This document shows, in pieces, positions 16,497 through 25,176 of a stretch of DNA of 64,000 nucleotides (its first letter is position 1; each line of letters begins with the position of its first letter). Source of the DNA: Corallococcus sp. NCRR (GTDB taxonomy: Bacteria > Myxococcota > Myxococcia > Myxococcales > Myxococcaceae); the NCBI RefSeq assembly GCF_026965535.1, contig NZ_CP114039.1, forward strand, positions 1,550,001 to 1,614,000, in the 5' to 3' direction. Below the pieces are notes generated by a model, which was not told the DNA's origin, searched no databases, and worked only from the letters and a program-made list of their open reading frames with translations. Position numbers and translations under genes: made by a program.

Positions 16497-17828
16497 TCAG
16501 CCCGCCGCCACCTCGCGCAGGCTGTCCTCCACGCCCTGGAGCAGCAGGTCCAGGTCCGCGTCCGGGATGTTGAGCGCGGGCGCGATGTAGACGGTGTTGC
16601 CCATGGGGCGCAGGTACAGGCCGCGGCGGCGGGCGGCCTCGTAGACGCGCCAGCCGCTGTCCGCGAAGTAGCCTCCGCCGCCCAGGTCCACCGCGCCCAC
16701 CATGCCCACCGCGCGCGGACGCACGAGCCCGGGGAGGGTGGCGGCCATGCGCTCGAAGGCGGCCTTCACGCGCGGCGCCTTGCGCTGGACCTGCCCCAGC
16801 ACGTCCTCGTCGCGGTACACGGCCAGCACCTCGCGCGCCACGGCCGCGCCCAGCGGGTTGCCGCAGTAGGAGTGCCCGTAATACAGCGCCCGGTCCTTCG
16901 CCCCCAGGAAGCCCTGGAAGATGCGCTCCGACGCGAGCGTGGCGGCGAAGGGCAGCAGGCCCCCGCTGAGCGCCTTGGCCAGGCACAGCAGGTCCGGCAC
17001 CACGCCGGCCAGGTCCACCGCGAAGCGCGCGCCGGTGCGGCCCATGCCGGTGAAGACCTCGTCGGCGATGAGGAAGGTGTCCACCGCGCGGGTGGCCTCG
17101 CGCACCTCGCGCACGAAGTCCGGCGACGACATCCACATGCCCGCCGCGCCCTGGATGACGGGCTCCAGGATGACGCCGGCGATGCCATCCGGATCCGCCG
17201 CGAGCGCGGCCTTCACCTCCGCCAGGGCGCGCGCGTGGCCGTGGGCTTCCGCGGGGGACGGCACGTGCACCACGTCGAAGAGCAGCGGGCCGAACACGTC
17301 GCGGAACTCGTGCACGCCGCCCACGCTGGTGGAGCCCATCGTCTCACCGTGGAAGGCCCCGGTCAGGGTGATGAAGCGGGTGCGGCGGGGGCGGCCGTTC
17401 TGCGCCCAGTACTGCGCGGCCATCTTGATGGCCACCTCCACCGCGGTGCTGCCGTTGTCCGAATAGAAGACGCGCGACAGCTTCTCCCCCGAGGGCACGT
17501 CCGCCCGGTCCGCGCCCGGAGCCAGCGCGGTCAGCTCCGCGCCCAGCCGGGCGGCGGGGCCGTGGGTGATGCCCGCGAGCGAGACGTGGGCCAGGCTGCC
17601 CAGTTGCTCGGTGAGTGCGTGCACGAGGCGCGGGTGGCGGTGTCCCAGGGTGGACACCCACCAGGAGCCGTTGGCGTCCAGGTAGCGCCGTCCGTCCGCG
17701 TCATGGAGCCAGACGCCCTCCGCGCGGACGACGACCAGGGGGTCCGTCTTCGCGATGTACTGCTCCATGGCGGTGTAGGGGTGCCAGACGTGCTGCTTGT
17801 CCAGTCCGACGAGGGTTGCCCGATCCAC
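16497..17828 (-). CDS. bioA: Adenosylmethionine-8-amino-7-oxononanoate transaminase
   Basis: 443 aa from GTG 17828, with AGGAG eight bases upstream; the longer open frame has no such site. It is a class III PLP aminotransferase: K285 (CLAKALSGG) is the Schiff-base lysine and D256 (IADEVFTG) holds the pyridine nitrogen. The paired tryptophans W56/W57 in 'GSWWVSTLGH' and 'HVSLAGITHGPA' are typical of BioA. It converts 8-amino-7-oxononanoate to 7,8-diaminopelargonate in biotin synthesis. No other biotin gene is nearby, so the pathway is scattered. A 290-bp divergent gap separates it from the desaturase. Confidence 0.9.
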   Translation of the reverse strand: MDRATLVGLDKQHVWHPYTAMEQYIAKTDPLVVVRAEGVWLHDADGRRYLDANGSWWVSTLGHRHPRLVHALTEQLGSLAHVSLAGITHGPAARLGAELTALAPGADRADVPSGEKLSRVFYSDNGSTAVEVAIKMAAQYWAQNGRPRRTRFITLTGAFHGETMGSTSVGGVHEFRDVFGPLLFDVVHVPSPAEAHGHARALAEVKAALAADPDGIAGVILEPVIQGAAGMWMSSPDFVREVREATRAVDTFLIADEVFTGMGRTGARFAVDLAGVVPDLLCLAKALSGGLLPFAATLASERIFQGFLGAKDRALYYGHSYCGNPLGAAVAREVLAVYRDEDVLGQVQRKAPRVKAAFERMAATLPGLVRPRAVGMVGAVDLGGGGYFADSGWRVYEAARRRGLYLRPMGNTVYIAPALNIPDADLDLLLQGVEDSLREVAAG

Positions 17829-18118
17829 GGTGGAGGCTCCTGGGCGCGAAGGGGAGTGAAGCCCGGGGTGACGCGCCGCGTGCCCTTCTGCCCTCCCCGG
17901 GGGCGGCCCGCAACGTCGCGGTGCGACACACGGGACGGGGGCGAATGGGTGGCCGCACCGGGCCTTATCCACCAGCGGACAGGCGTGCGAGTGGGACGCT
18001 CAGTGGCGTGCGTCCGGAGCGGGACGGTGGGGCGCATCCGGTGCCGGTGACATGGGGAGCGCTGACATTGCCGTGACAGGGGGGGTGTTAGCCCTGGGTC
18101 TGTCATCACGGGAGAGTC

Positions 18119-18916
18119 ATGGCCATCATCATCTTCTTCATCAGTCACTGGCTGCTCTGCGTCTTCTTCCAGAGCTTCTTCCAGCACCGTTACGCGGCGC
18201 ACCGCATGTACAGCATGGGGCCGCGCACGGAGAAGGTGATGCACCTGCTCACCTACCTGGTGCAGGGCTCGTCGTACCTGTCGCCGCGGGCGTACGCCAT
18301 CCTGCACCGCGAGCACCACGCGTTCTCCGACACGGAGAACGACCCGCACTCGCCGCACTACTTCAAGGACGTGCTGCGGATGATGTGGCACACGAAGGAG
18401 CGCTACACGGGCATCCTGACGCGCAAGATCCAACCGGAGCCGCGCTTCGAGGGTGGCTACCCGGAGTGGAAGCTCGTGGACGAGACGCTGGGCCAGTCCT
18501 GGTGGGCGGTGCTGGGCTGGGTGGCGCTGTACACGGCGTTCTACGCGACGTTCGCGACGTCGGCCTGGATGTTCCTGCTGTTGCCGGTGCACTTCGTGAT
18601 GGGACCGGTGCACGGCGCCATCGTGAACTGGTGCGGACACAAGTACGGCTACCGGAACTTCAAGGGCGCGGACAAGTCGCGCAACACGCTGCCGGTGGAC
18701 GTGCTGTGCATGGGTGAGCTGTTCCAGAACAACCACCACAAGTACGGCAGCAGCCCGAACTTCGCGGCGCGCGCCTTCGAAATCGACCCCACGTGGCAGG
18801 TGATGCGCGTGCTGTCCAAGCTGGGCGTCATCCGCATCACCACGCCCCAGCGCGCCGTCTACCCGGAGCCGCGCGAAGTGGCCCGCCAGAGCGGCGCTGG
18901 AGCGCAGGTGGCCTGA
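18119..18916 (+). CDS. Acyl-CoA/fatty acid desaturase, membrane di-iron type
   Basis: 265 aa. The three histidine boxes are present: 'HRYAAHR' (about 22-28), 'HREHH' (about 63-67) and 'NNHHKY' (about 206-211). Hydrophobic segments at about 2-17, 125-145 and 150-165 anchor it in the membrane. It is shorter than most delta-9 desaturases because it starts almost directly at the first box, lacking the usual first helices. It would introduce a double bond into membrane acyl chains. The start fits 'GGGAGAGTCATGG' just upstream. Confidence 0.88.
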   Translation: MAIIIFFISHWLLCVFFQSFFQHRYAAHRMYSMGPRTEKVMHLLTYLVQGSSYLSPRAYAILHREHHAFSDTENDPHSPHYFKDVLRMMWHTKERYTGILTRKIQPEPRFEGGYPEWKLVDETLGQSWWAVLGWVALYTAFYATFATSAWMFLLLPVHFVMGPVHGAIVNWCGHKYGYRNFKGADKSRNTLPVDVLCMGELFQNNHHKYGSSPNFAARAFEIDPTWQVMRVLSKLGVIRITTPQRAVYPEPREVARQSGAGAQVA

Positions 18917-18936
18917 GTTCCGGTCCAGACTGGAAG

Positions 18937-18982
18937 CCACGCGGGGGAGCCGTCCGTCAGGGACTGCTCCCCCGTGGTGTTT
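18937..18982. terminator. Terminator hairpin between convergent genes
   Basis: GGGGGAGC (18943-18950) pairs with GCTCCCCC (18966-18973). CCAC (18937-18940) and GTGG (18974-18977) extend the stem past a two-base bulge, and TGTTTCT follows on the plus strand. It lies between the ends of the desaturase and the minus-strand reductase gene. Confidence 0.7.
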
Positions 18983-18983
18983 C

Positions 18984-19829
18984 TCAGCCCTGTTTGAGCG
19001 CTTCGGCCAGGGCCGTGGTGGGGTGGCCGATGAGGCGGCTCAGCGTGCGGCTCGTGTCATTCAGGTCACCGCGAGCAATGCCCTCGTCGGAGTTCGCCAG
19101 CACGTCGGCGTAGCCCTTGGGCAGGCCCGCCTGCTGGAGCGCGGCGGCGAAGTCGGCCGGTGGCAGATCCTGGTACGTCACCGTCCTGCCGGACTGGCGT
19201 GACAGCTCCGCCGCGTACTCCGCCAGCGTGAAGCCGGTGTCTCCCGCGAGCTCGTACACCTGGTTCTCATGGCCTGTGCCGGTCAGCACCGCGACGGCGG
19301 CGGCCGCGTAGTCCTGGCGGGTGGCCGGAGCGACACGGCCATCCTTCGCGCAGCCCCGGAGCACGCCCTGCTCCAGCGTCCGCTTCGCGGCCTCCGTGTA
19401 GTTCTCCAGGTACCAGCCGTGGCGCAGGAACACGAACGGTAGCCCTGACGCACGGATCGCTTCCTCGGTGTACAGGTGCTCGCCGGCCAGAATCATCCGC
19501 GACGTGTCCGCGTGCAGGATGCTCGTGTAGGCCAGCAGCTTCACGCCGGCCTTCTTCGCCGCGTCCACCACGGTTTGGTGTTGCTTGCGCCGCTGGCCCA
19601 CCTCGCTGGAGGAGATGAGCAGCACCGTGTCCCCGCTGGAGAACACGCCGTCCCACGTCTCCGGGCGGCTGTAGTCCGCATTGCGAACCTGCACGCCGCG
19701 CGCGGCCCACTCCGCGGCCTTGTCCGGATGGCGCACCGCGACCGCGACCTGGTGCGCGGGGACCTGCTTCAACACGCCTTCAACGACGAAACGGCCCAAC
19801 CGGCCCGTGGCTCCCGTGATGACGAACAT
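18984..19829 (-). CDS. NmrA/SDR-like NAD(P)H-binding oxidoreductase (QOR2-like), copy 1
   Basis: 281 aa from ATG 19829, with GGAGG five bases upstream. Rossmann motif 'VITGATGRLGRFV' (about 3-15) binds NAD(P)H. 'AYTSILHAD' and 'FLRHGWYLENY' match the NmrA-like quinone oxidoreductase (QOR2) group, which lacks the classical SDR catalytic tyrosine arrangement. It is a close paralog of the gene at 22530-23387; the pair flanks an unrelated lipoprotein block. A perfect 9-3-9 palindrome lies about 87-107 bp upstream and may be its operator. Confidence 0.85.
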   Translation of the reverse strand: MFVITGATGRLGRFVVEGVLKQVPAHQVAVAVRHPDKAAEWAARGVQVRNADYSRPETWDGVFSSGDTVLLISSSEVGQRRKQHQTVVDAAKKAGVKLLAYTSILHADTSRMILAGEHLYTEEAIRASGLPFVFLRHGWYLENYTEAAKRTLEQGVLRGCAKDGRVAPATRQDYAAAAVAVLTGTGHENQVYELAGDTGFTLAEYAAELSRQSGRTVTYQDLPPADFAAALQQAGLPKGYADVLANSDEGIARGDLNDTSRTLSRLIGHPTTALAEALKQG

Positions 19830-19915
19830 GGCTGCCTCCGTGTTGCGCGTAACAGGGAGCATCCCAAGCCCCCGGACATCCCTGATCTACACCTCCCGCC
19901 CGGCTCGGTCCCAAA

Positions 19916-19936
19916 CCTGTCCGAATGTCGGACAGG
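19916..19936. promoter_or_regulatory. Palindromic operator candidate upstream of reductase copy 1
   Basis: Perfect arms CCTGTCCGA (19916-19924) and TCGGACAGG (19928-19936) with a three-base spacer. It sits in the 185-bp gap upstream of the minus-strand reductase start at 19829. Compact odd-spacer palindromes of this size are typical sites for dimeric TetR- or MarR-like repressors. The regulator is not identified. Confidence 0.55.
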
Positions 19937-20014
19937 CTCGTGCGAAGCGTCACCGAGAGGCCCAGCAGGGCTCTCGCTTTCTCATCCCCGAGAACCGGAT
20001 TCCTGCCCGACGAT

Positions 20015-20515
20015 CTAGAGGAACTCGTCCACGATGAAGACGCCGCCGCCGGAGAACTCAAGGACAGCGGTTCCGGGGGCTGAGCCAGGGAGCTTCCGCA
20101 TCTGTCCCTTGGCCGTCCGCGCCACCGCGCAGATGGGCACTCGCTGTGATGCACCCGGTGGAAGTGCCTCGAAATAGCGGATGACGGCCTGAGGTCCGCT
20201 CGTCCAGACGTATCCATAGAGACGTGCCGGTGCCTCCAGCGTCCCCAGGTCGTCGATCAACACACTCTCGACACGCCCTTCGTGCAGGGTGACGGACCGG
20301 CCATGCATCTGGTTCACATCGAATTCGACGCTCGCGCCGTCCCCCACGCCCAATCGCAGATAGCGCATGGCTTTGAGCGCCTCTTCCGGGCATTTCTCGG
20401 GCCCGGGAGTTCCGTCGGACCGCAGACTCACTTTCCCTGTCGCGGTACCAGCGCAACCCGTGATCAGGGCCATGCAGAAAAGACCGCGCGCGAACTCAAA
20501 CGTCCTGGAAGCCAT
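20015..20515 (-). CDS. Tandem-duplicated lipoprotein, copy A
   Basis: 166 aa from ATG 20515 (MASRTFEFARGLFCMALITGC); lipobox ITGC. It is the same length as copy B at 20526-21026 and shares 'GKVSLRSDGTPGPEKCPEEA', 'AMRYLRL', 'RLYGYVWTSGPQ', 'VPICAV' and the C-terminus 'GGGVFIVDEFL'. The conserved Cys pair (in 'EKCPEE' and 'VPICAV') could form a disulfide in the mature periplasmic domain. Function unknown. Ten bases separate the two copies, so they are co-transcribed, downstream of the DUF2381 gene. Confidence 0.8.
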   Translation of the reverse strand: MASRTFEFARGLFCMALITGCAGTATGKVSLRSDGTPGPEKCPEEALKAMRYLRLGVGDGASVEFDVNQMHGRSVTLHEGRVESVLIDDLGTLEAPARLYGYVWTSGPQAVIRYFEALPPGASQRVPICAVARTAKGQMRKLPGSAPGTAVLEFSGGGVFIVDEFL

Positions 20516-20525
20516 CCCGTGGACC

Positions 20526-21026
20526 TTAGAGGAACTTGTCCACGATGAAGACACCGCCTCGTGAGTACTTGAGGACGGCGGTTCCCGGGAGAGAGCCGGA
20601 CAACTTCAGCATCTGTCCCTTGGCCATGCGAACCACCGCACAGATGGGAACCCGCGCCGCCGAATCCGGGGGACGCGCCTCGTAGTAGCGGATGACCACC
20701 TGGGGCCCACTTGTCCATACGTAGCCGTAGAGCCGAGTGGGCGAGTCCAGCGGGCCCAGATCACTCAACAGCATGCTTTCGACCCGGCCCTCGTACAGCG
20801 TGACGGGTTCGACGTCGCCCTGGTTCACATCGAACTCAACGATCGCGCCGGCCCCCACTGGCAGCCGCAGATAGCGCATCGCCTCGAGCGCTTCTTCCGA
20901 GCACCGCTCGGGTCCTGGTGTCCCGTCGGATCGAAGCGACACCCGGCCCATCGTCGAGCCTGCGCATCCCGAGGCCAGCACCGACAAGGCAAGACAGCAC
21001 ACACGTTCGAACTTCCTGGAGACCAT
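20526..21026 (-). CDS. Tandem-duplicated lipoprotein, copy B
   Basis: 166 aa from ATG 21026 (MVSRKFERVCCLALSVLASGC), lipobox ASGC. Upstream in-frame sequence belongs to the DUF2381 gene in another frame. Extensive identity with copy A across the whole mature protein indicates a recent local duplication. The main differences are charge changes after 'EFDVNQ' and the last residues (FIVDKFL against FIVDEFL). The gene starts 10 bp after the DUF2381 stop. In myxobacteria DUF2381 genes often sit beside kinases and small lipoproteins, so a shared envelope role is likely but unproven. Confidence 0.8.
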   Translation of the reverse strand: MVSRKFERVCCLALSVLASGCAGSTMGRVSLRSDGTPGPERCSEEALEAMRYLRLPVGAGAIVEFDVNQGDVEPVTLYEGRVESMLLSDLGPLDSPTRLYGYVWTSGPQVVIRYYEARPPDSAARVPICAVVRMAKGQMLKLSGSLPGTAVLKYSRGGVFIVDKFL

Positions 21027-21036
21027 TGCCCGGCTC

Positions 21037-21963
21037 TTACTCACGCACCAACTGGGGGTCCAACAGCACAGCGGCCAGAAGACGCCCATCGTGCTGGTAG
21101 ACCTCCAGCGCCAGCTCCTCGAACTTCCCCTCTCGGTTGAGGAACGCGCTGCGGTCCACCACGAACGCGATGGCACCTGTCTGGCCCACGGCGATCGACT
21201 CGCGTTCGGCCCGAATGGCCACGGTCTTCGGCGCGCGACTGGCTGACGCGAAGAGCTTCGTCTGGGACAGGCGCCAGGTCCGGCGCTCGCTCTGATTCGT
21301 CACGCTGAGCATGACCGCCGCTTTGCCCCTGCCCGAATAGACCGTCATCGAGAGTTGGGCATCCACGTCATATCCACGCCACGTATGCTGCCGCTTGAAC
21401 GGCGTTTGCGCTGCCGCCCCCGACACCAGTAGCGCGGCCAGCGCGTGGTCCGCGGAGGTCTCCTCTTCACGCAGCCGCGCGTTCTCCTCTTCCAACTCGT
21501 TCTTCGCCTTGAGCGTGCGCGACAGGACGGAGACCAGGGACTGATAGTTCTCCCGATCCTTGAAGACGTCCACCTGCTGATCCGTCCAGCCACCCTCCTC
21601 AGTGAAAGGCGGCCGCAGCAGGAACGACATCGAGGTCCCATCCGCGAGCGTCACGAGCAGGGGAACGCTCTCATCCGGCCCCAGGGCTCGAAGGGGCTCG
21701 ATCACCACCCGCTTTCCCTCGACCAGCAGCGGCTCGAAACGCCCCTCCCATCCGAGCAGCTTCGTCTTCAGCGGATCGCAGGGTTGCTCGAACCGGAGCA
21801 CCGTCACGATCTGCCCCGCCACGTAGATGCGATGGGCCGCGTCGTCCGGGTGCTCCGACAGCACCAGGGTCCGGACCTGCGCTTTCTCTCGCGGCCCCGC
21901 CAGGGCGGGCGTTGCAACGAGGAAGAACAAGGCAACGAACCAGCCAGGTAGGGCGTTCGGCAT
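21037..21963 (-). CDS. DUF2381 family exported protein
   Basis: 308 aa with a cleavable signal peptide (MPNALPGWFVALFFLVATPALA). The mature part shows the DUF2381 features known from Myxococcus paralogs: an N-terminal beta-rich section with 'IYVAGQIVTVLRFEQPCD', 'EPLRALGPDESVPLLVTLADG', a central coiled coil ('LKAKNELEEENARLREEE', about 150-170) and a C-terminal beta domain ending 'FEELALEVYQHDGRLL'. Biochemical function is not established. It heads a three-gene minus-strand unit with the two tandem lipoproteins and diverges from the SMI1/KNR4 gene. Confidence 0.85.
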   Translation of the reverse strand: MPNALPGWFVALFFLVATPALAGPREKAQVRTLVLSEHPDDAAHRIYVAGQIVTVLRFEQPCDPLKTKLLGWEGRFEPLLVEGKRVVIEPLRALGPDESVPLLVTLADGTSMSFLLRPPFTEEGGWTDQQVDVFKDRENYQSLVSVLSRTLKAKNELEEENARLREEETSADHALAALLVSGAAAQTPFKRQHTWRGYDVDAQLSMTVYSGRGKAAVMLSVTNQSERRTWRLSQTKLFASASRAPKTVAIRAERESIAVGQTGAIAFVVDRSAFLNREGKFEELALEVYQHDGRLLAAVLLDPQLVRE

Positions 21964-22021
21964 CGAACCTGGACCCTACCCAAGCCGCCCGTTTAACGCC
22001 AATCTTCCGGACCGGCCTCTT

Positions 22022-22501
22022 ATGCACCAAGTGGCGTCCACGAACATGCAGCGGCTGCTGGCCGAAATCTCCGCCCACCACTTCCCCAATCCACCCGCCA
22101 CGCCCTCCCAGATCGCTGCCTTCGAGGCGTGCGTTGGATGGAGGCTCGATGAGGAACTGCGCGCCTTCTACCTGCACTGCGATGGCGCGGCCCTCTTCCG
22201 GCCCTTCCCGGACGCGAACTACCACCTGCTGCCTCTAGAGCAGATCCGCAGGGCCCGCGTGGCCATGCGCCCAGGCGACGATGACCGGTTCGGCTCCGCG
22301 TCCTGGTACACGCTGGTGGATCTCCAGGACTCCGACTACGTCATCCTGGACGTCGCCCATCCAGTGAATGGCCGGTACCCACTCCTCGACGCGTACCACG
22401 AGACTTTTCCCGAGGGAGTACGCCCCATCGCAGTGTCCTTCAGCGACTTCCTGGAGAAGGCGCTCACCAGTGCCGACAGCTATTTCTGGCTGAAGGGGTG
22501 A
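22022..22501 (+). CDS. SMI1/KNR4 family protein
   Basis: 159 aa from ATG 22022 (a second ATG is eight codons in). The fold is recognised from 'PPATPSQIAAFEACVGWRLDEELRAFYLHCDGA' (about 24-56), the canonical SMI1/SUKH opening, followed by 'YHLLPLEQIRRA' and the C-terminal 'VSFSDFLEKALTS'. SUKH proteins commonly serve as immunity proteins to contact-dependent or polymorphic toxins. No toxin gene adjoins it here, so it may be an orphan immunity gene. The DUF2381 gene diverges from it. Confidence 0.82.
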   Translation: MHQVASTNMQRLLAEISAHHFPNPPATPSQIAAFEACVGWRLDEELRAFYLHCDGAALFRPFPDANYHLLPLEQIRRARVAMRPGDDDRFGSASWYTLVDLQDSDYVILDVAHPVNGRYPLLDAYHETFPEGVRPIAVSFSDFLEKALTSADSYFWLKG

Positions 22502-22529
22502 GCGCCCCACCAGGGCCCGCCCCCGAACC

Positions 22530-23387
22530 TCAGCCCTGTTTCAGCGCCGCGCCAATCGCGTTCCCGAACGGCGCCGTGGGCCTGCCAATCAACCGGCTCA
22601 GCGTGCGGCTCGTGTCATTCAGCTCCCCACGAGCCAGGCCCGCGTCCGCGTCCGCCAGAGTGTCCGCGAAGGGCTTGGGCACTCCCACCGCCTGGAGCGC
22701 CGCGGAGAACTCCGCCACCGGCAGGTCCACGTACTTCACCGGCTTGCCCGACTGGCGCGACAGCTCCGCCACGTACTCCGGCAGGCTGAAGCTGGAGTCC
22801 CCCGCCAGCTCGTACACCTGGTTCTCGTGGCCCGTGCCCGTCAGCACCGCCACCGCCGCGTCCGCGTACTCCTGGCGCGTCGCCGTCGCCACCCGGCCCT
22901 CCTTCGCGCTGCCCTGCACCACGCCGTACTGGAGCGCCGGAGCGATGTGCTCCGTGTAGTTCTCCACGTACCAGCCGTTGCGCAGGAACACATACGGGAT
23001 GCCCGACGCGCGGATGGCCTCCTCCGTCGCCTTGTGCTCCCCCGCCAGCGACAGGCTGCTCCTGTCCGCGAACAGGATGCTCGTGTAGGCCAGCAGCCTC
23101 ACGCCCGCCTTCTTCGCCGCCTCAATCACCGCCGAGTGCTGCGGGAAGCGCTTGCCCACCTCGTTCGCGGAGATGAGCAGCACCGTGTCCCCCTTCGAAA
23201 ACGCCCCGTTCAGCGTCTCCGGCCGGTCGTAGTCCACCTGCCGCACCTGCACGCCGCGCTCGGCCCAGGCCTTCGCCTTGTCCGGATTGCGCACCGCCAC
23301 CGCCACCTGGCCCGCCGGCACCTTCTTCAGCAACCCCTCCACGACGAACTGGCCCAGCTTCCCCGAGGCTCCCGTGACCACGAACAT
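22530..23387 (-). CDS. NmrA/SDR-like NAD(P)H-binding oxidoreductase (QOR2-like), copy 2
   Basis: 285 aa. Rossmann motif 'VVTGASGKLGQFV', 'AYTSILFAD' and 'FLRNGWYVENY' parallel copy 1 at 18984-19829 throughout. It is divergently transcribed from an HxlR regulator, the classic arrangement for a redox- or electrophile-responsive quinone reductase and its repressor. The 107-bp gap holds three related decamers that are likely operators. It would reduce quinones or related carbonyls with NAD(P)H. Confidence 0.87.
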   Translation of the reverse strand: MFVVTGASGKLGQFVVEGLLKKVPAGQVAVAVRNPDKAKAWAERGVQVRQVDYDRPETLNGAFSKGDTVLLISANEVGKRFPQHSAVIEAAKKAGVRLLAYTSILFADRSSLSLAGEHKATEEAIRASGIPYVFLRNGWYVENYTEHIAPALQYGVVQGSAKEGRVATATRQEYADAAVAVLTGTGHENQVYELAGDSSFSLPEYVAELSRQSGKPVKYVDLPVAEFSAALQAVGVPKPFADTLADADAGLARGELNDTSRTLSRLIGRPTAPFGNAIGAALKQG

Positions 23388-23434
23388 GGCTCCGCCCTTT
23401 CCTTCCCGCGCTCCAGGCGCGACATCGAACTGGG

Positions 23435-23487
23435 CTTACCGTAACGGGGGTACTCACTTTCCGTAAGTACGCACCTCATGGTAAGTG
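23435..23487. promoter_or_regulatory. Candidate HxlR operator cluster in divergent promoter
   Basis: Three related decamers lie between the divergent starts: CTTACCGTAA (23435-23444) and CTTTCCGTAA (23457-23466) on the plus strand, 22 bp (two helical turns) apart, and CTTACCATGA on the minus strand (23485-23476). The spacing and the position 8-60 bp before the regulator's ATG fit repeated binding of a dimeric HxlR/DUF24 repressor. Confidence 0.6.
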
Positions 23488-23494
23488 TCCCGTC

Positions 23495-23905
23495 ATGAAG
23501 GCAAGCAAGGGCAGTGCATTGCTGGAGAAGGTGAAGCAGCGCGGGGACCTGTACGCGCCGATGTGTCCCTCGCGCGGCGTGCTGGAGCACGTCACCAGCC
23601 AGTGGGGCGTGCTGGTGCTCGTCGCGCTCAAGGAGGAGGGCACCCACCGCTTCAGCGAGCTGCGCCGCAAGGTGGGCGGGGTCAGCGAGAAGATGCTCGC
23701 CCAGACGCTCCAGGCCCTGGAGCAGGACGGCTTCGTGCACCGCGAGGCCCACCCCGTGATTCCCCCTCACGTCGACTACAGCCTCACGCCCCTGGGCGAA
23801 GAGGTCGCCGTCCACGTGGAGGCGCTGACCTCCTGGATCGAGGACAACCTCCCCCGGGTGATGACCGCCCGGACCCAGGCGCAGCCCCGCAAGAAGGCCT
23901 CCTGA
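23495..23905 (+). CDS. HxlR family winged-helix transcriptional regulator
   Basis: 136 aa. The family's N-terminal cysteine motif is present as 'MCPSRGVLEHVTSQWGVLVL' (C24 of the protein), followed by the winged helix 'HRFSELRRKVGGVSEKMLAQTLQALEQDGFVHREAHPVIPPHVDYSLTPLG'. HxlR proteins sense quinones or electrophiles through this cysteine. The divergent quinone-reductase-like gene is the obvious target. The C-terminus carries a basic tail (QPRKKAS). Confidence 0.92.
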   Translation: MKASKGSALLEKVKQRGDLYAPMCPSRGVLEHVTSQWGVLVLVALKEEGTHRFSELRRKVGGVSEKMLAQTLQALEQDGFVHREAHPVIPPHVDYSLTPLGEEVAVHVEALTSWIEDNLPRVMTARTQAQPRKKAS

Positions 23906-23988
23906 GAGGCCCCGGGCCTGCCTGCCCGGGTGCCCTCCAGCGGGACGAACGGGAGCGAAGGAGACAGGCCCGCGTTAAGACTGCTCCC

Positions 23989-25176
23989 GTGCCCGCCGAC
24001 ACCCCGCTCAAGGTCCGCATTCTCGATGCCATCCGCGATGTCCCGGCCGTCCAGTGGGATGCCCTGGTCGCCGACGGCGCGCCCCCCTTCGTGCGCCACG
24101 CGTGGCTGTCCGCCATGGAGGAGAGCGGCAGCGCCACCGAGGACACCGGCTGGGCCCCCCATCACCTGACGCTGTGGCGGGGCAAGAAGCTGGTCGCCGC
24201 CGCGCCCGCGTACCTCAAGTTCCACAGCATGGGCGAGTACATCTACGACTTCGGCTGGGCCAACGCCGCCGCCCAGTTGGGCGTGGAGTACTACCCGAAG
24301 CTGCTCGTGGGCGGCCCCCTGTCCCCCGCCACCGTGCCGCGCTTCCTCACCGCCCCCGGAGAGGACGCGAAGGCCTTGCGCCTCGCGCTCCTCCAGGCCG
24401 CCGTGGACAGCGCCCAGGAGCAGGACTGCTCCGGCGTGCACGTGCTCTACCCCACGGACGAGGAGGCAGACTTCCTGGAGGAGGCCGGGCTCGCGCGCCG
24501 GATCACCCTCCAGTTCCATTGGAAGAACCCGGGCTACAGCAGCTACGACGACTACCTGGCCCGCTTCGACTCCAAGCGCCGCAACCAGCTCAAGCGCGAG
24601 CGCGCCGCCGCGGCCACGCAGGGCATCCAGCTGCGCACCGTGCGCGGCGCGGACCTGACCCCGGAGCACGCCCAGCGCGCGTACACCTTCTACACGTCCA
24701 CCTGCGAGCGCCACGCCTGGGGCCAGGTGCAGCTCACCCCGGGCTTCTTCGAGCGCGTCTTCCGCGACCTGCCCGACATGGTGGAGATGGTGGAGGCGGT
24801 GAAGGACGGGAGGGTCATCGCCGGGGCCTTCAACCTGGCCACGCCGGAGCGGCTCTACGGCCGCTACTGGGGCTGCACGGAGGAGCACCCCTTCCTGCAC
24901 TTCAACGTCTGCCTGTATCACTCCGTGGACGACTGCATCCGCGCGGGGCGCAAGGTGTTCGAGCCCGGCGCGGGCGGCGAGCACAAGGTGTCCCGCGGCT
25001 TCGAGCCCACCGCCGTGCACAGCGCCCACCTGATTTTCGACAAGCGCCTGGACAAGGCCGTGCGGAGCTTCCTGCGCATGGAGCACGCACGGCTGGCCCC
25101 CGCCGTGGAGGAGGCGGAGCGCATCTGCGGCCTCAAGCCCTGGGGAACCCCTGCCCCCGGGTCCACCGGCACCTGA
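23989..25176 (+). CDS. GNAT/FemAB-like protein (DUF482, COG3146)
   Basis: 395 aa from GTG 23989, the only start between the HxlR gene and the conserved N-terminus. 'IRDVPAVQWDALVADGAPPFVRHAWLSAMEESGS' opens the DUF482 domain. 'FDSKRRNQLKRER' (about 200), 'YFYTSTCERHAWG'-like 'YTFYTSTCERHAWGQ' and 'GRYWGCTEEHPFLHFNVCLYHSVDDCIRAGRKVFEPGAGGEHK' (about 285-325) are its signatures. These proteins resemble FemAB aminoacyltransferases and are presumed to transfer acyl or aminoacyl groups. The substrate is unknown. Confidence 0.85.
   Translation: MPADTPLKVRILDAIRDVPAVQWDALVADGAPPFVRHAWLSAMEESGSATEDTGWAPHHLTLWRGKKLVAAAPAYLKFHSMGEYIYDFGWANAAAQLGVEYYPKLLVGGPLSPATVPRFLTAPGEDAKALRLALLQAAVDSAQEQDCSGVHVLYPTDEEADFLEEAGLARRITLQFHWKNPGYSSYDDYLARFDSKRRNQLKRERAAAATQGIQLRTVRGADLTPEHAQRAYTFYTSTCERHAWGQVQLTPGFFERVFRDLPDMVEMVEAVKDGRVIAGAFNLATPERLYGRYWGCTEEHPFLHFNVCLYHSVDDCIRAGRKVFEPGAGGEHKVSRGFEPTAVHSAHLIFDKRLDKAVRSFLRMEHARLAPAVEEAERICGLKPWGTPAPGSTGT

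Noticed and set aside
23911-23930. Hairpin CCCGGGC/GCCCGGG after the HxlR gene as terminator
   Set aside because: Seven-base arms of pure GC with no U-run are common by chance in this composition.
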